Assembly (NCBI RefSeq): GCF_003627955.1
Contig: NZ_RBWS01000004.1
Location: 62,001 to 126,000 of the forward strand
Direction of reading: 5' to 3'
Length of the DNA: 64,000 nt
Source of the DNA: Sphingobacterium puteale
GTDB taxonomy: Bacteria > Bacteroidota > Bacteroidia > Sphingobacteriales > Sphingobacteriaceae
In this document: in pieces, positions 1 to 10,774 of the stretch
Layout of the letters: the number at the start of each line of letters is the position of its first letter
Position numbering within the stretch: the first letter of the stretch is position 1
The notes under the pieces: generated by a model
Told to the model about the DNA's origin: nothing
What the model saw: the letters and a program-made list of their open reading frames with translations, nothing else
Databases searched by the model: none
Program-made: the position numbers and the translations under genes

Positions 1-798
1 ATATGCCTTCAATAATTTGCGCATATCCTGTTGATCTGTTGGATATCCAAGAAATAGGGTAAACAGATGATAAAATTTGTTGGGCAATAAGTTGAGTAAA
101 CGTTCCGTCGGCGTAGGGTTATGATCAAACGGCCCTATCATAACAAGTTTAAAATTACCCTGAACTGCAGGAATGACATGTTCCATAAGCCACGAAAACC
201 CTTTGCGTCTTACAGGCCTTCCTAAGGTGATAAAATAAGGCAGAGGCGTAGCATTTCCGCTTAAGTTACGATACTCAGTTCCGATAAAATCCAGGCCATT
301 TTCCGGTGTTACAGCAGTGCTGGGAAGGGCCGGATCCACACCGTTTGGGATGACCAAGATTCTGGACGCATCAATTCCACGTGATTGAGCGGCTTGGGCA
401 GTTGCCTGACTCACTGTTATAATCCGGTCAAATACATTGAAGCGGGGGATTATCCGACGTTGAAAATAAGGAAATGGAAAAACGACATCAAGGCCATGAA
501 GGGTGACGACTCTTTTGAGATGGCCATATCCCTTATGAAAAGATGCCAAAGCAGCAATTAATCCGTCATTAAAATGAATGAGCTTAATGCGGGGGTTGTC
601 GCTGATTTTCGATAGGATACGTCGGTTCAAATGAAAGAAAAAAGTCAGAATGGATTCTTTATTATCATAAACGATTGTATGTACTTTTAGATAGAGTGCC
701 ACATTATTAATGAGCTCAAAGCTCTGTTTTTCCATTCCGCCGACCGCGGGCGGATATTTGTGGCTAACAAATAAGATTTCTATTTCAGACGGTAGCAT
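1..798 (-). CDS. Glycosyltransferase family 4, partial (C-terminus beyond window)
   Basis: The gene starts at ATG 798 and runs off the left edge, so only about the first 266 codons are visible. The N-terminus reads EILFVSHKYPPAVGGMEK, the usual Rossmann-like opening of GT-B glycosyltransferases, with the glycine loop that contacts the acceptor. Further on are TLHGLDVV, the linker-type IPNGVD and the start of the nucleotide-sugar binding domain (ITLGRPVRRKG). GT4 enzymes move a sugar from a nucleotide-sugar donor to a polysaccharide or lipid acceptor on the cytoplasmic face. The start overlaps the end of the upstream membrane-protein gene by 14 nt, implying translational coupling. The donor and acceptor cannot be read from sequence. 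Confidence 0.9.
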   Translation of the reverse strand, partial: MLPSEIEILFVSHKYPPAVGGMEKQSFELINNVALYLKVHTIVYDNKESILTFFFHLNRRILSKISDNPRIKLIHFNDGLIAALASFHKGYGHLKRVVTLHGLDVVFPFPYFQRRIIPRFNVFDRIITVSQATAQAAQSRGIDASRILVIPNGVDPALPSTAVTPENGLDFIGTEYRNLSGNATPLPYFITLGRPVRRKGFSWLMEHVIPAVQGNFKLVMIGPFDHNPTPTERLLNLLPNKFYHLFTLFLGYPTDQQDMRKLLKAY

Positions 799-1783
799 GT
801 AGATTTTTTCTTTTGATACAGAGATAAAATATTACTCCAATTGCAGTCCAGAGTAGCTGACGGCCACGGCGCAGGAGGGAAACACTTAGCCAGATGCTTC
901 CACCTGAAATTCCGATCATGCTAAGTAGTATTTTGTTTGAGATTTCTTCAACGCCAAGTTGCCCCGGAATAAATGCACCTGCACTTTTAAATATAATTAC
1001 ACTCATATCCAGGATTAACCCATGGATTAGTTTGACATCAACAGTCATAAATTTTAAGATCAGGTAGAATTCAAGGCTTCCAATTAACCAATGTAATGCA
1101 AACAGCAAATAGGAATACCAAAATACCTTATTTTGCTGCTGGTAGAAGTCTTTTGTGCTCCAAAGTAACTTCTGGATCTGATTTTTCGCTTTCAATAGAA
1201 GTGATGTATCGACTACTTGTGCTGGTGGTGCTTTGCTGGATATGAGCCAATAGAATATAAAAATGACAAACAATATTAGTATCGCACAGACGGCATAGAC
1301 CGCAGGTCCTGTAGATCGGATAACTTCTTTTTTTAGCGGAGAAAACATCAACCAGATCATTGCAAGTAAGAAAAGGTTTAATTGTGATAGTATGGCCGTG
1401 ATACGGGAGATGGTGACAGCATTTAGCCCTTGCTGTAATGGGATATCATAACGGGTTAGCAATTGGGCTTTAAGCAGATCTCCGCCGATGATGCTGGTGG
1501 GATTGAAGAGTCCGACTGTTTCACCGATTTGACGCACTGCAAAAAGCTCGATCAGGTTGATCTTTTTTTTCGAGGCTCCCAGACAAACCCACCAAGCCAG
1601 TGTTCCGAAGAAGTAGGCTACAAAAGTTGTCAATACGATAATGATAAAGCGATAACCAATAGTTGACAGTTCTCTTTTCAAGGCGGAAAGATCGCTGTGG
1701 GTTAGGAAAATTACCATGGAAATTAGGATCAACATGAGAAAGACGGCTTTGATTAACCGAGGGAATGTTGTTAATTTGCCCAT
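785..1783 (-). CDS. Flippase-like membrane protein (lysylphosphatidylglycerol synthase TM domain, UPF0104 type)
   Basis: This 332-residue integral membrane protein has about eight hydrophobic segments. It carries the family signature near residues 80-110 (GETVGLFNPTSIIGGDLLKA), followed later by a GAFIPGQLGVEE block. The family is the membrane half of MprF without the aminoacyl-transferase half; relatives flip lipids or assist lipid-linked glycan synthesis. It overlaps the upstream glycosyltransferase by 13 nt and the downstream one by 14 nt, so the three form one operon. I infer a role in exporting or flipping a glycolipid or polysaccharide intermediate made by the two neighbours. The substrate is unknown. 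Confidence 0.85.
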   Translation of the reverse strand: MGKLTTFPRLIKAVFLMLILISMVIFLTHSDLSALKRELSTIGYRFIIIVLTTFVAYFFGTLAWWVCLGASKKKINLIELFAVRQIGETVGLFNPTSIIGGDLLKAQLLTRYDIPLQQGLNAVTISRITAILSQLNLFLLAMIWLMFSPLKKEVIRSTGPAVYAVCAILILFVIFIFYWLISSKAPPAQVVDTSLLLKAKNQIQKLLWSTKDFYQQQNKVFWYSYLLFALHWLIGSLEFYLILKFMTVDVKLIHGLILDMSVIIFKSAGAFIPGQLGVEEISNKILLSMIGISGGSIWLSVSLLRRGRQLLWTAIGVIFYLCIKRKNLHATV

Positions 1784-2946
1784 GCGAGGTCTGTGTCCTG
1801 TGTTTTATCGGCCAGTAATTCGATGTCGTCAAAGTATTGTTGGGATAGCCGTGACCAGTCTAATTGGCCGACATAAGAAAGTCCCGCTGTAATCAAGCTT
1901 CTTCTTAGCGCTGCGTCAGACAGGATTTTCTTTACATAGTATACATATCCGGCCGCATTTTCGGGCTGGCATTTAAATCCACTTACACCATGCTGAATCA
2001 GCGATGCTGAACCACCGCCATCTGCTATCACACAGGGCAGACCCGAAGCTAATGCTTCGACAACAACGTTGCCGTAAGTTTCTGAAACCGAAGGAAAGAC
2101 AAAGACATCTGCTGATGCGTACAGTATGGCAAGTTCCTGATGTGTCTTTTTTCCCAGAAAAATAGCATCGGGCATTTCCTGCATTGCAGTTGACTTTGCG
2201 GTTCCTTCGCCGACTACAATAAAATTATAGTCCAGTTTTTGAGCTTGTATTTGCTGGTAAATGTCAATCAGGGTTTTGATATTTTTCTCCCAAACGATCC
2301 GGCTTACAAATAGCACGGTTGGTTTTCCATTTTTGGTCAGTTGTTGGATGTAACTCATATTCTTTTTCGTAGGTGTAAATAGCTGCGTATCAATGCCTCT
2401 TTGCCAGAGCTTCAATCCGTCCTGTTGAAGGCCGATCTGCTGGAGTTCAGCTAAGATAGATTTTGTCGGAACATAGATGATGTCACATTTGTTGTAGAAA
2501 TTATTCATTGCACGTTTCATCCATTGTTCTGTGGGCTTGACCAGAGGCAATATATTTTTGAAATAATATGCGATGTAGGAGATGAAATGTGTGTGGTATA
2601 TGGTTAATACGGGTATATTTCTACGTTTGGCATAATTCAATGCAAAGAAGCCCAGCAGCGAGGGGGTTGCGATATGAATGATGTCCGGTGCAAATTCATC
2701 CAATGCCAGTTCGAGCTTTTTTTTGATGAGCTGCGGAATAGCCAGACAATAATCATCATTGACAGGTATTTTAAATGTGGGAACTTTGTAAGAAAGAAAG
2801 TCCCGGAATTGTGTGGGACCGCCACCGTAAATAAAGAAATAACTGAAATTTTGTTGGTCAATACGATTTATGAGCTGAAACATTGTGCGAGATGCACCGT
2901 CAAAATCTTCAACGAGTATTTCTGTAAAAAAGGCTACCTTTCTCAT
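1771..2946 (-). CDS. Glycosyltransferase family 4 (GT-B fold)
   Basis: This 391-residue cytoplasmic GT-B glycosyltransferase belongs to the group acting on membrane-associated acceptors. The N-terminal domain starts MRKVAFFTEILVEDFDGASR. The C-terminal donor domain has VLFVSRIVWEKN and the EX7E-type catalytic motif in PSVSETYGNVVVEALASG near residue 290, then GLPCVIADGGG. It is the first gene of the three-gene operon that continues leftwards, and its stop overlaps the next start. The 161-bp gap to the divergent EEP gene must hold promoters for both. The sugar specificity is not readable. Confidence 0.9.
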   Translation of the reverse strand: MRKVAFFTEILVEDFDGASRTMFQLINRIDQQNFSYFFIYGGGPTQFRDFLSYKVPTFKIPVNDDYCLAIPQLIKKKLELALDEFAPDIIHIATPSLLGFFALNYAKRRNIPVLTIYHTHFISYIAYYFKNILPLVKPTEQWMKRAMNNFYNKCDIIYVPTKSILAELQQIGLQQDGLKLWQRGIDTQLFTPTKKNMSYIQQLTKNGKPTVLFVSRIVWEKNIKTLIDIYQQIQAQKLDYNFIVVGEGTAKSTAMQEMPDAIFLGKKTHQELAILYASADVFVFPSVSETYGNVVVEALASGLPCVIADGGGSASLIQHGVSGFKCQPENAAGYVYYVKKILSDAALRRSLITAGLSYVGQLDWSRLSQQYFDDIELLADKTQDTDLAWAN

Positions 2947-3107
2947 TTTATTTTAATTAGGGGTTTCATAAAAATATTTGAAAAGCGTAACTCAAAAGCT
3001 ACTTAGATATTAATCTTTTATCATTAAAGTGTTTGTAAATTGTTAATTATTAATAATTTGTCAATAATTTTTATAAGTAAAATTAATTTTAGAATATAGT
3101 TGACCTA

Positions 3108-4133
3108 ATGTTGCAATGGTATTTTTGGGATGAACAAATTATTCAGTCCATGTTATTAGATTTATTGTTCGAAAGGAAAACTAGACTCAAAGGTCTCCGA
3201 AAGGTTCTGATTTTAGCTGTTTGTGCTTCGGCGGGCGTCATGTTGGGCTTCAAATTGAAGCCTAAGGAAGTGAGGCCCATGAATTTCGTTTATGTCGATA
3301 TGCCAAACGCACGGGAAGGACGGCTTAGTTTATTGACCTATAACATCGCTGGTCTTCCAGAATTGATTTCAAGTGCCGAGACCGAAAGGGCTTCGAGCAT
3401 TACCTCGATCGGTGAATTAATAAATTCTTTTGATATTGTCAATGTGCAGGAGGATTTTAATTATAATAAGTTTTTGTACAGTAGAAACAGGCATAGCTAT
3501 CGAACTGAAAATATGGGCGGTGTACCTTTCGGCGATGGATTGAGTACACTGTCAAAATATCCTATACAGGATTTTGAACGGGTGAGCTGGAAGGACTGTA
3601 ATGGATCGGATTGTTTGACTCCTAAAGGATTTTCGTATGCAAGAATCCAGCTGGCGAAAGAGGTTTTTATTGATGTTTACAATGTGCATGCGACAGCTCA
3701 AGATGATCCCGATGCAACGGTGGCCCGCCAGAAGAATTTGAATCAACTGAAAAATTATATTCGAAAGCATTCCGCAGGGCAAGCTTTGTTGATCATGGGC
3801 GATTTTAATGCTCATTATGCGTACACCTTGGATAATATTGTTTCTTTTCAGAGTGAGTTAGCGCTGGTGGACGCTTGGGTAAATTTGAAAAATAACGGTG
3901 AAATACCCTCGCATAAACAAGACTTTACAGCTCGGGCTGCATTGGATTTAACGGATGATTGTGAAGGAATTGATAAGATCTATTACCGTAATAATAACCG
4001 TATTGTTTTTGAAGCAAAGGACTATCAAGTTCAAAAGCATCTTTTTCAAAACAAGGCGGGACAAGATTTATCTGACCATTGTGCCGTATCGTTACAGTTG
4101 GGATGGCGCATGATTACCCCCTTCGATCAGTAG
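3108..4133 (+). CDS. Membrane-anchored or exported endonuclease/exonuclease/phosphatase (EEP) family protein
   Basis: The 341-residue product has a hydrophobic segment near residues 30-46 (signal anchor) followed by an EEP (DNase I/sphingomyelinase-like) domain. Hallmarks are LLTYNIAGLPE at the start of the fold, NVQEDF with the metal-binding Glu, YNVHA with a catalytic His, GDFNAH, and the terminal SDH of the active site. EEP enzymes cleave phosphodiester or phosphomonoester bonds with Mg2+. Export makes a phospholipid, inositol-phosphate or extracellular nucleic acid substrate more likely than DNA repair. ATG 3150 is an alternative start that would place the hydrophobic segment closer to the N-terminus. 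It ends in a clear terminator. Confidence 0.8.
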   Translation: MLQWYFWDEQIIQSMLLDLLFERKTRLKGLRKVLILAVCASAGVMLGFKLKPKEVRPMNFVYVDMPNAREGRLSLLTYNIAGLPELISSAETERASSITSIGELINSFDIVNVQEDFNYNKFLYSRNRHSYRTENMGGVPFGDGLSTLSKYPIQDFERVSWKDCNGSDCLTPKGFSYARIQLAKEVFIDVYNVHATAQDDPDATVARQKNLNQLKNYIRKHSAGQALLIMGDFNAHYAYTLDNIVSFQSELALVDAWVNLKNNGEIPSHKQDFTARAALDLTDDCEGIDKIYYRNNNRIVFEAKDYQVQKHLFQNKAGQDLSDHCAVSLQLGWRMITPFDQ

Positions 4134-4165
4134 ACTTTCTCAATTCTTTCATATCAATCGCGATT

Positions 4166-4192
4166 AGCACTGAGCCCCTTCAGTGCTTTTTT
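4166..4192 (+). terminator. Rho-independent terminator after the EEP gene
   Basis: A perfect 8-bp stem (AGCACTGA / TCAGTGCT) with a 6-nt loop is followed at once by a run of six T, 32 bp after the stop codon. Confidence 0.85.
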
Positions 4193-4235
4193 GTGTTTGG
4201 GTATTTTCGACGGTCCAAACAGGGCTATCTATAAA

Positions 4236-4264
4236 TAAAAAGCCCCATAAATAAGTTATGGAGC
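4236..4264 (-). terminator. Rho-independent terminator after the ABC-F gene
   Basis: On the minus strand, GCTCCATAA and TTATGGGGC form a 9-bp stem (one G-U pair) around CTTAT, followed by TTTTTATTTAT. It lies 26 bp past the ABC-F stop codon. Confidence 0.8.
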
Positions 4265-4289
4265 CTTTATAAAATTGGGATAAATTATC

Positions 4290-5963
<1,674 letters not shown>

Positions 5964-6171
5964 TCAGTTCCTGATATAATCGCCTCGGTTTTAGCTTTTG
6001 TAAAAGCTGGATTTTCATGTGAATAGCGTCTAACTGTCGAAAATGCAAAATGCAGACATTGGACCTACGGTAGAGTAGAGAACATGGTTAAAAAAATGTG
6101 CCAGATTAATAAATTATGAATTCGGTGCTATACCTATAAATTGGCTTCTTTTTTGTTGCTCTAGCGTTGAA

Positions 6172-7164
6172 ATGAAATCAATTATGAAAAGAAATAGCAT
6201 TCCGTATGCTTTAGTAGTCGTTTTTGCCTTTTTGCTGAATTTGCAGGGAGCCCATGCACAGTTTGGTGGACTGCTTGATAAGGCGAGCAAGGCCGTAGCT
6301 TCCAAAGGGAGCAAAATGTTGGGATTGGACAAGCTTTTAAAGGAACCTGATGCGATAAGCACAAGTTTTGAAGATGTGAATCGAAAAGGTGAACAGATGC
6401 CCGATTTTCAAAATACAGCCGTCTATAAACCCTTGGAAAATTTAACCAAAAATGGTCAGGACGGCTATCTACTCGAAGCAGGTCATTTTGAAATGACCAA
6501 CAAAAGTTACTGTCTGAAGGCGGGTACCTATGCCCCGTCCAAGGGTGATGGCTATATGTACGCCCCTACGCTTGGAAAAAAAAGGGAGGTTGTTATCGCG
6601 ATCTTAAAAAGTGCGGAAAGACATCCTGAAGTTTCACAATCGTCGATACAGATGTTATTGTGGACTATTATTGCCAAGACCAAATTTATAGACTATGCTG
6701 GTGAGGTCAAGGAGACAGCATTGAAGTTATTGAGCCCAGAACAGTTGTTGTTATTGGAAGGCGGGGCACTAGGTATATTACCGTTTGATGTTGTGCAAAA
6801 AGCGAAAGATCAGATGCCACCTGCTGTGCAAACTATATTTGAAGCAGAGAATAATATCAGGCAGCTGGTTTCTTCTGGCAACTATTCTTATGCCGAATTT
6901 GAAAAGTATGCGATTATGGCCGGTATGGCCGAACCTCGTACTGATGTCCCTAGTGGTATCTGGACACTTCATCCCGATGGTTATTACGTCCGATATTTTC
7001 CTAGCGGTTACTCCATGACCAAAGTACAGATATATGTACCGGAGGAACTGATCACAAAATTGAAAGGTAAAAAGTTGATTTACGACGCGACAGATGACAT
7101 TGCTTGCCCTGCGAATACAGGATCACAACGTTTAGCGCAAACTAATGAGCCGATTAAACACTAG
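6172..7164 (+). CDS. Exported protein of unknown function
   Basis: The product has a signal peptide (MKRNSIPYALVVVFAFLLNLQGAHA, cleaved before QFGG). ATG 6184 gives the more typical signal; 6172 is also possible. The mature part of about 300 residues has no catalytic motif I recognise. A block near residues 120-185 (CLKAGTYAPSKGDGYMYAP, then RHPEVSQSSIQMLLWTII) resembles a domain I recall from larger secreted Bacteroidota proteins of unknown function. It stands alone between the ABC-F gene and a convergent small gene and ends at a symmetrical terminator. Confidence 0.75.
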   Translation: MKSIMKRNSIPYALVVVFAFLLNLQGAHAQFGGLLDKASKAVASKGSKMLGLDKLLKEPDAISTSFEDVNRKGEQMPDFQNTAVYKPLENLTKNGQDGYLLEAGHFEMTNKSYCLKAGTYAPSKGDGYMYAPTLGKKREVVIAILKSAERHPEVSQSSIQMLLWTIIAKTKFIDYAGEVKETALKLLSPEQLLLLEGGALGILPFDVVQKAKDQMPPAVQTIFEAENNIRQLVSSGNYSYAEFEKYAIMAGMAEPRTDVPSGIWTLHPDGYYVRYFPSGYSMTKVQIYVPEELITKLKGKKLIYDATDDIACPANTGSQRLAQTNEPIKH

Positions 7165-7212
7165 GTATGATGTGGGTAAAAGAGAAAATGGATGTATTTA
7201 GATAGAAACAAC

Positions 7213-7236
7213 AAGGGAGATCAAACGATCTCCCTT
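7213..7236. terminator. Bidirectional terminator between convergent genes
   Basis: AAGGGAGATC and GATCTCCCTT form a perfect 10-bp stem with an AAAC loop. It lies between the exported protein gene and the convergent 61-residue gene and touches the latter's stop codon. The T-tracts are weak on both sides. Confidence 0.6.
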
Positions 7237-7420
7237 ATTCATTAAATTTCCTCTTTTGCCTCCTATATAATATAAAAATGATGACAATAATAGCTGCGAT
7301 CCCTAAAATAATATAATGGGAGCCTGATTGTTGTTGATGTTGGGTTGTATCCTCTGTCGTCTGCGCATATATAAAATTTGCTACGAAAAGAAGCACCATG
7401 AAAATCCACTTCTTGCACAT
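7235..7420 (-). CDS. Small membrane protein, unknown function
   Basis: This 61-residue protein has a signal peptide (MCKKWIFMVLLFVANFIYA), a short polar Gln/Thr-rich stretch, one transmembrane helix (about residues 35-52, IILGIAAIIVIIFIL) and a basic tail RRQKRK. The arrangement predicts a short periplasmic part and a positively charged cytoplasmic end. It has no recognised family. Signal plus TM plus a terminator at its end support a real gene. Confidence 0.6.
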   Translation of the reverse strand: MCKKWIFMVLLFVANFIYAQTTEDTTQHQQQSGSHYIILGIAAIIVIIFILYRRQKRKFNE

Positions 7421-7663
7421 AATAAACGGTTTATTAACTATAGTAGCAAGCTAACTATTTTTTGCAATAAAGACAAATAAATTTTACAAAAATGACAATA
7501 TCAAAAGGTGGTTTGCGGTGGCTGTGTATAATGTGTTGATTTTTATGGAGATGTCGGGTTTTAAGGCTATGTTTAAAGTTAAAATATCTCCATTATTGGA
7601 AGAGATTGTGTCGAAATGCCCTGTTTGGTAATGAACGATTAAAAAATATTCTTTTTTTTGTGC

Positions 7664-7717
7664 TATAATGGGACAGATTCATGTAATCTGGCTCTTAGGT
7701 GGAAATACTAAGGCCAG
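7664..7717 (+). promoter_or_regulatory. nhaA promoter and structured 5' leader with overlapping hairpins
   Basis: The 363 bp upstream of nhaA contain no gene. An extended -10-like TGCTATAAT lies at 7661-7669. Just after it are two hairpins. The first is CAGATT (7674-7679) with AATCTG (7685-7690). The second is CTGGC-T-CTTAG (7688-7698) with CTAAGGCCAG (7708-7717), ten base pairs with one bulged T and a 9-nt loop. They share bases 7688-7690, so they compete. This resembles a cis-acting leader, but I match it to no known riboswitch class. Confidence 0.4.
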
Positions 7718-7783
7718 AGGTCGGATTAATGGGCGTAAAGTTGTATATTGTGAACCTTTTGAGCATTTAAAGATATTAATGTC

Positions 7784-8977
7784 ATGTCAAAACTTATTAA
7801 TTTAACTGTCTTCAGAGAATTTTTGAAATCTAGCTTTGCTGGAGGGATTATTCTTTTTTCCTGTGTAATCTTGGCGTTGATCGTGGCCAATACGTCGGTA
7901 TATGGATCGGTTATGGACTTTCTGCTTCGAGAAGTAGGATTTGAAACCGACGGTATCCAGCTGAAATATTCCTGGTTGTTGTGGCTCAACGATGGACTAA
8001 TGGCTATTTTCTTTTTATTGGTGGGATTGGAGATAAAAAGAGAAATTGTAGAGGGGGAGTTATCTTCTCCTAGTAAAGCTGTTCTTCCTATTTTAGCTGC
8101 CGTGGGTGGGGCGTTATTGCCTGCGGCAATCTATTTTATCATCAATAAAGATGCTACCGAGACGGTGCACGGTTGGGGAATTCCCATGGCGACGGACATT
8201 GCGTTTGCGCTTGCCGTAATCACACTTCTGGGAAATAAAGCTCCGGCTAGCCTCAAGATTTTTCTGGCGGCTTTAGCCATTGTGGACGACTTGCTTGCGA
8301 TCTTAGTTATCGCTTTGTTCTATAGCAACGGGATTCATGCAACATATCTATTTATTGCGCTGGGCATATTTGTTTTTTTAGTTGTCCTCAATAAACTTGG
8401 GGTAAAAGCGCTGTGGGCTTATCTCATTCCGGGGCTTTTTATTTGGTATTTTATTCATCATTCTGGCATACATGCGACTATTGCGGGGGTGTTGGTAGCA
8501 ATGACTTTACCCACTACGCCTGATGAAAAAGAGTCTCCGCTGGAAAAGCTTGAGCATTTATTGACTAAACCCGTGAATTTTATTATTATCCCTTTGTTTG
8601 CGTTTGCAAATACATTAATTCCAATTCATGCAGAGATGATTGGCGGTTTAACTTCAAAATTGGGACAGGGTATTATTGTGGGATTGATTGCCGGAAAATC
8701 AGTTGGTATATTTTTAATTTGTTTTATCGCAAAAAAATTGAAAATAGCACAGCTTCCGGATGGTGCAAGCTGGGTACAGATTTTCGGTGTAGGTTTATTG
8801 GGTGGAATTGGTTTTACCATGTCTATCTTCATATCTATCTTATCATTTGATGACGCCTTCTTGATCGAAGAAGCAAAATTCGCGGTGCTTATTGCTTCGC
8901 TCTGCGCCGGAATATTAGGATATACGATATTGAGATTAGCGGGTAATTTCAAAAACAATCGGGATAGTGTAGGTTAA
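7784..8977 (+). CDS. nhaA: Na+/H+ antiporter NhaA
   Basis: The 397-residue product is a twelve-helix inner-membrane antiporter that exports Na+ (and Li+) in exchange for protons, giving pH and salt homeostasis. Family signatures are LLWLNDGLMAIFFLLVGLEIKRE near residues 65-87, PMATDIAFALAVITLLG near 135-150, and AIVDDLLAI with the ion-binding aspartate pair at 168-169. The length is normal for NhaA. It is a single gene in a clear + strand unit with the structured leader described separately, which is the most likely site of control. Confidence 0.95.
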   Translation: MSKLINLTVFREFLKSSFAGGIILFSCVILALIVANTSVYGSVMDFLLREVGFETDGIQLKYSWLLWLNDGLMAIFFLLVGLEIKREIVEGELSSPSKAVLPILAAVGGALLPAAIYFIINKDATETVHGWGIPMATDIAFALAVITLLGNKAPASLKIFLAALAIVDDLLAILVIALFYSNGIHATYLFIALGIFVFLVVLNKLGVKALWAYLIPGLFIWYFIHHSGIHATIAGVLVAMTLPTTPDEKESPLEKLEHLLTKPVNFIIIPLFAFANTLIPIHAEMIGGLTSKLGQGIIVGLIAGKSVGIFLICFIAKKLKIAQLPDGASWVQIFGVGLLGGIGFTMSIFISILSFDDAFLIEEAKFAVLIASLCAGILGYTILRLAGNFKNNRDSVG

Positions 8978-9103
8978 AAATGGCATGGATTTAACATGCT
9001 GTCAGCAGGTTTATTGTCGGTATAGTTCTTAGGCGAGTAAAAGCTGACCTCATATATAGATTAGTTTTAGTAACTTAGCACACATTTAACAAAATAATAA
9101 AAA

Positions 9104-10333
9104 TTGAGATTTACTGAATTTGGTTTTGTTCCGGAATTGGAAGAGGGCTTAGAAAGCATGATGTTTGAAGAGGCTACGCCTATTCAAGAGCAGACAATTC
9201 CCGTCATAAAAGAAGGAAGCGATATGATTGCCTGTGCACAGACGGGCACAGGGAAAACGGCGGCATATATGTTACCAATTTTAGATGCAGTCGCCAGAGA
9301 TGCTAAAGAATACATACGTGCGATTATACTTGTTCCGACAAGGGAACTGGCATTGCAAATAGATCAACAGATCATGGGTATGTCCTACTATACCGGGGCA
9401 ACTTCCATCTCGATCTACGGAGGTGGTGACGGTATGGGCTACGAGCAGCAGAAACGTGCTATCCGGGAGGGGGTTAATATTATTGTCGCTACCCCTGGTC
9501 GACTAATTAGTCACCTTACCTCAATGAAAGTCGATTTAACTCATCTGACGCATTTTGTGCTGGATGAAGCAGACAGTATGCTGGACATGGGGTTTCAGGA
9601 TGATATATTACGTATTGTCAGCTATTTGCCAAAGAAAAAGCAAATGTTGCTTTTTTCCGCGACGATGCCCCTCAAAATCCGAAATTTTGCGAGAAAGATT
9701 CTTTTTAAACCCGTTGAGGTCAATATCGCCATTTCAAAACCTTCGGAAGGTATAGATCAGCGTGTTTATCTTGTATATGATAAACAAAAGATGGATCTAT
9801 TGAAGATTATCTTACAGGATGTTAATTATGTCTCTGTCATCATTTTTGCCTCACAAAAAACTACAGTTAAATTATTGGCGCAAGAATTGCAAAAACAGGG
9901 AATAGACGCAGAAGGCTTCCATTCTGATCTCGAACAGGCGAAGCGTGAAGATATCATGAGCAGATTTAGATCACGGCAGGTGAGGGTGCTCGTTGGGACG
10001 GATGTGATTTCGCGTGGTATCGATATCGTAGGTATCAGCCTGGTTGTAAACTATGATGTTCCGCCAGATCCTGAGGATTATGTACACCGTATCGGCCGTA
10101 CAGCGAGGGCTGCAACAACAGGGACTGCCATAACTTTTGTAAATGACAAAGATCAGCAACGTTTTTCTCAGATTGAAAATCTGATTGGTTATCCTGTCGA
10201 ACAGATCGCTTTACCGGAGGGCTTTGAGACTGGACCTGAATATAATCCTACTAAGAAAAGCGGCAATTCGCAAAATAGAAGACGTTCCAATAAGAACAGA
10301 AATAAAAATTATCAGAAACAAAAAAGGGCTTAA
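9104..10333 (+). CDS. DEAD-box RNA helicase (RhlE/CsdA-like), TTG start
   Basis: This 409-residue ATP-dependent RNA helicase has all the usual motifs: TPIQEQ (Q motif), AQTGTGKT (motif I), PTRELA (Ia), VLDEADSMLDMGF (II), SAT (III), then ARG-type helicase C motifs ending HRIGRTAR (VI). The C-terminal tail of about 40 residues is Lys/Arg/Asn-rich, typical of RhlE-type helicases that unwind structured RNA in ribosome assembly or cold adaptation. I choose TTG 9104 because MRFTEFGF matches the family N-terminus and no in-frame ATG lies before the Q motif region. A terminator overlaps the stop codon. Confidence 0.92.
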   Translation: MRFTEFGFVPELEEGLESMMFEEATPIQEQTIPVIKEGSDMIACAQTGTGKTAAYMLPILDAVARDAKEYIRAIILVPTRELALQIDQQIMGMSYYTGATSISIYGGGDGMGYEQQKRAIREGVNIIVATPGRLISHLTSMKVDLTHLTHFVLDEADSMLDMGFQDDILRIVSYLPKKKQMLLFSATMPLKIRNFARKILFKPVEVNIAISKPSEGIDQRVYLVYDKQKMDLLKIILQDVNYVSVIIFASQKTTVKLLAQELQKQGIDAEGFHSDLEQAKREDIMSRFRSRQVRVLVGTDVISRGIDIVGISLVVNYDVPPDPEDYVHRIGRTARAATTGTAITFVNDKDQQRFSQIENLIGYPVEQIALPEGFETGPEYNPTKKSGNSQNRRRSNKNRNKNYQKQKRA

Positions 10334-10345
10334 TTTATTAAGCCC
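10326..10345 (+). terminator. Terminator overlapping the helicase stop codon
   Basis: GGGCTTAAT and ATTAAGCCC form a perfect 9-bp stem with a TT loop, followed by a T-rich stretch. The TAA stop lies inside the left arm. Confidence 0.7.
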
Positions 10346-10379
10346 CTTGTATTTTATGCTATTCGATTGTCTGATCGAT

Positions 10380-10745
10380 TTATTCTGTCGCCCATACAGC
10401 CAGCTCATAGCCGTCGGGGTCTTTAAATTGAAATCTTTTGCCACCGGGAAAGCTAAAGATATCTTTGACAATGACACCCCCGGCCTGGGTGACTTTGTCA
10501 CGCGTAGCGACCAAATCATTCGAGTAAAGAACGACTAAAATACTGCCGTTTATCGGTTTCCCAACTGTAAAACCTCCATCCACATATTTTCCGTCAAAGG
10601 CTGTATACTCAGGACCGTAATCTGTAAAGCTCCAGCCAAAACTTGCTGAATAGAATTTTTTAGCTCTTTCAAGATCGCTCGATATAAATTCGAGATATTG
10701 AATTTGCTCATGGATAAGTTTGTTATCTGAAGAAGAATTGCTCAT
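10380..10745 (-). CDS. VOC family (glyoxalase/bleomycin-resistance-like) protein
   Basis: The protein of about 121 residues has one vicinal-oxygen-chelate domain with the paired beta-alpha-beta-beta-beta modules. Visible marks are IQYLEFISSDLERAKKFYSASFGW at the start of module 1 and DPDGYELAVW at the end of module 2 with the metal-ligand Glu. Members are metal-dependent lyases, isomerases or drug-binding proteins, and small stand-alone ones like this usually lack an assigned substrate. I prefer ATG 10745. The next upstream ATG (10784) lies inside an inverted repeat and would add 13 unsupported residues. Confidence 0.85.
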   Translation of the reverse strand: MSNSSSDNKLIHEQIQYLEFISSDLERAKKFYSASFGWSFTDYGPEYTAFDGKYVDGGFTVGKPINGSILVVLYSNDLVATRDKVTQAGGVIVKDIFSFPGGKRFQFKDPDGYELAVWATE

Positions 10746-10774
10746 AATATTGTCTAAGTGATGTTCATTTTTTT

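Noticed and set aside
7664..7717. Assignment of the nhaA leader to a named Na+ or Li+ riboswitch
   Set aside because: The hairpins are real, but I could not match the conserved bases of any class from memory, so no name is given.
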